Source: Paracoccaceae bacterium (GTDB lineage: Bacteria; Pseudomonadota; Alphaproteobacteria; Rhodobacterales; Rhodobacteraceae). Taken from it: a stretch of 5,804 nt of DNA. Location of the stretch: NCBI GenBank assembly GCA_030625695.1, contig DAOUQK010000247.1:1-5804 (forward strand), given 5' to 3'. Of the stretch, positions 5,122-5,804 are shown piece after piece. Below the pieces are notes generated by a model, which saw only the letters and a program-made list of their open reading frames with translations, was not told the origin of the DNA and did not search any database. The position numbers were made by a program, and so were the translations under genes. Positions within the stretch are counted from its first letter, which is position 1. Each line of letters starts with the position of its first letter.

Positions 5122-5804
5122 CTAATTGCCTTTTTGAGGTGCCACACGACTGCCGTCACTGAAACGTGCCAGACGGAAATCCGACGGGTCCACCAAAGGA
5201 CGCGTATCACAAACCAAGTCGGCCATCAGCCGCCCAGCGGCGGGGCCGATGCCAAAGCCGTGGCCGGAAAATCCCGTGGCCATGAACAGACCCGACAAGT
5301 CATCCACCGGGCTGATCACTGGTAACGCATCGGGCGTCACATCAATCATCCCGGCCCAGCTTTGCACCACGGACGCGCCCGCCAGTATCGGAAAGGCGCG
5401 TTGTGCTTCGGCCCACCCAACCCGCAGGGCCTTTGCGTCAGGCGTTGGATCAAGGGTGCGGCATCTTTCAAACGGGGTTTCCTGGTCCGGCGACCAAGAA
5501 CGGGGCATGCGGGCCTGTTCGATCCACTCTCGGCCAAGACGCAGGCGAAGATTGCCAAACTCGCTTTTCAACGCAGGCAGGAATGGCCAGGCAAGGCGCA
5601 GGGTATCCGGCACAATGTCAGCAATTGCCCCGGCACCCGCAACCACACAATAGCCGCCATCGGCGCGTTTGCGCAGGGCAAAGCCCTTGCCGTGGATGGA
5701 GATTTCCGGCCCCCCGTCGACTGGCGTGGTGCGCATCACCGAACTTAACACTTTGAGCTGTGGTAGATAAATTCCAGCATTACCGGCAAACAGCCGCGAC
5801 CATG
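5122..5804 (-). CDS. DadA/DAO-type FAD-dependent oxidoreductase, C-terminal part (5' end outside window)
   Basis: C-terminal half of a D-amino-acid dehydrogenase/glycine oxidase-like flavoprotein (DAO family), which oxidises amino acids or secondary amines using FAD. The frame stays open to the right window edge: it reads WSRLFAGNAGIYLPQLK before the GTG at 5751, so that GTG is internal and the gene continues beyond the window. Recognisable blocks are the LPQLKVLSSVMRTTP strand, GFALRKRADGGY, the substrate-cap region with WSPDQETPF, then QSWAGMIDVTPDALPVI and GFSGHGFGIGPAAGRLMADLV, the family's C-terminal FAD-binding motif. About 226 residues are visible of the roughly 400-440 usual, and the N-terminal GxGxxG Rossmann motif lies outside. 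The stop at 5122 follows normally after RVAPQKGN, so the 3' end looks intact. Substrate cannot be told from this half. The gene is convergent with the exported hydrolase gene across an 84-bp spacer. Confidence 0.9.
   Translation of the reverse strand, partial: WSRLFAGNAGIYLPQLKVLSSVMRTTPVDGGPEISIHGKGFALRKRADGGYCVVAGAGAIADIVPDTLRLAWPFLPALKSEFGNLRLRLGREWIEQARMPRSWSPDQETPFERCRTLDPTPDAKALRVGWAEAQRAFPILAGASVVQSWAGMIDVTPDALPVISPVDDLSGLFMATGFSGHGFGIGPAAGRLMADLVCDTRPLVDPSDFRLARFSDGSRVAPQKGN

Noticed and set aside
5122..5751. Reading the oxidoreductase as a complete 209-residue protein starting at the GTG at 5751.
   Set aside because: The frame continues in family-like sequence to the window edge, so the GTG is an internal valine and the gene is cut by the window, not naturally truncated.

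Overview
The window looks like chromosomal DNA of an alphaproteobacterium, most likely a marine Rhodobacterales (Roseobacter-group) species. This is inferred from moderately high GC with alphaproteobacterial codon use, a short zinc-ligand-free glutamyl-tRNA synthetase, an NsrR/RirA-like Rrf2 regulator and the style of the intergenic palindromes. It cannot be proved without a database search. No phage, IS, CRISPR, tRNA or rRNA gene is visible.

Layout, left to right. Positions 1-1287 (+) hold the C-terminal half of an FtsX/YbbP-type ABC transporter permease. It ends in a 17-nt tail-to-tail overlap with an Rrf2-family Fe-S regulator (1271-1732, -). The regulator is divergent from a gamma-glutamylcyclotransferase-like gene (1949-2518, +). 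Their 216-bp spacer carries a consensus -35 box inside a small dyad, followed by a long imperfect palindrome (1821-1926). The cyclotransferase gene converges on gltX (2588-3925, -). gltX is divergent from a Tat-exported metallo-beta-lactamase-fold hydrolase resembling methyl parathion hydrolase (4108-5037, +). Their 182-bp spacer has a perfect 9-bp-stem dyad and a tandem decamer repeat. The hydrolase converges, across a GC-rich REP-like hairpin, on the C-terminal half of a DadA/DAO-type FAD oxidoreductase (5122 to the right edge, -).

No two neighbouring genes share a strand, so no operon is visible and there is no clear joint pathway. The only plausible functional pairing is the Fe-S regulator with the divergent cyclotransferase gene, which would link redox, NO or iron sensing to glutathione-type gamma-glutamyl metabolism. 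That link is inference. Every gene fits a known family and I see no undescribed multi-gene system. The least explained element is the 1821-1926 palindrome, whose two G-T positions favour folding as plus-strand RNA. No gene-free stretch exceeds 300 bases.
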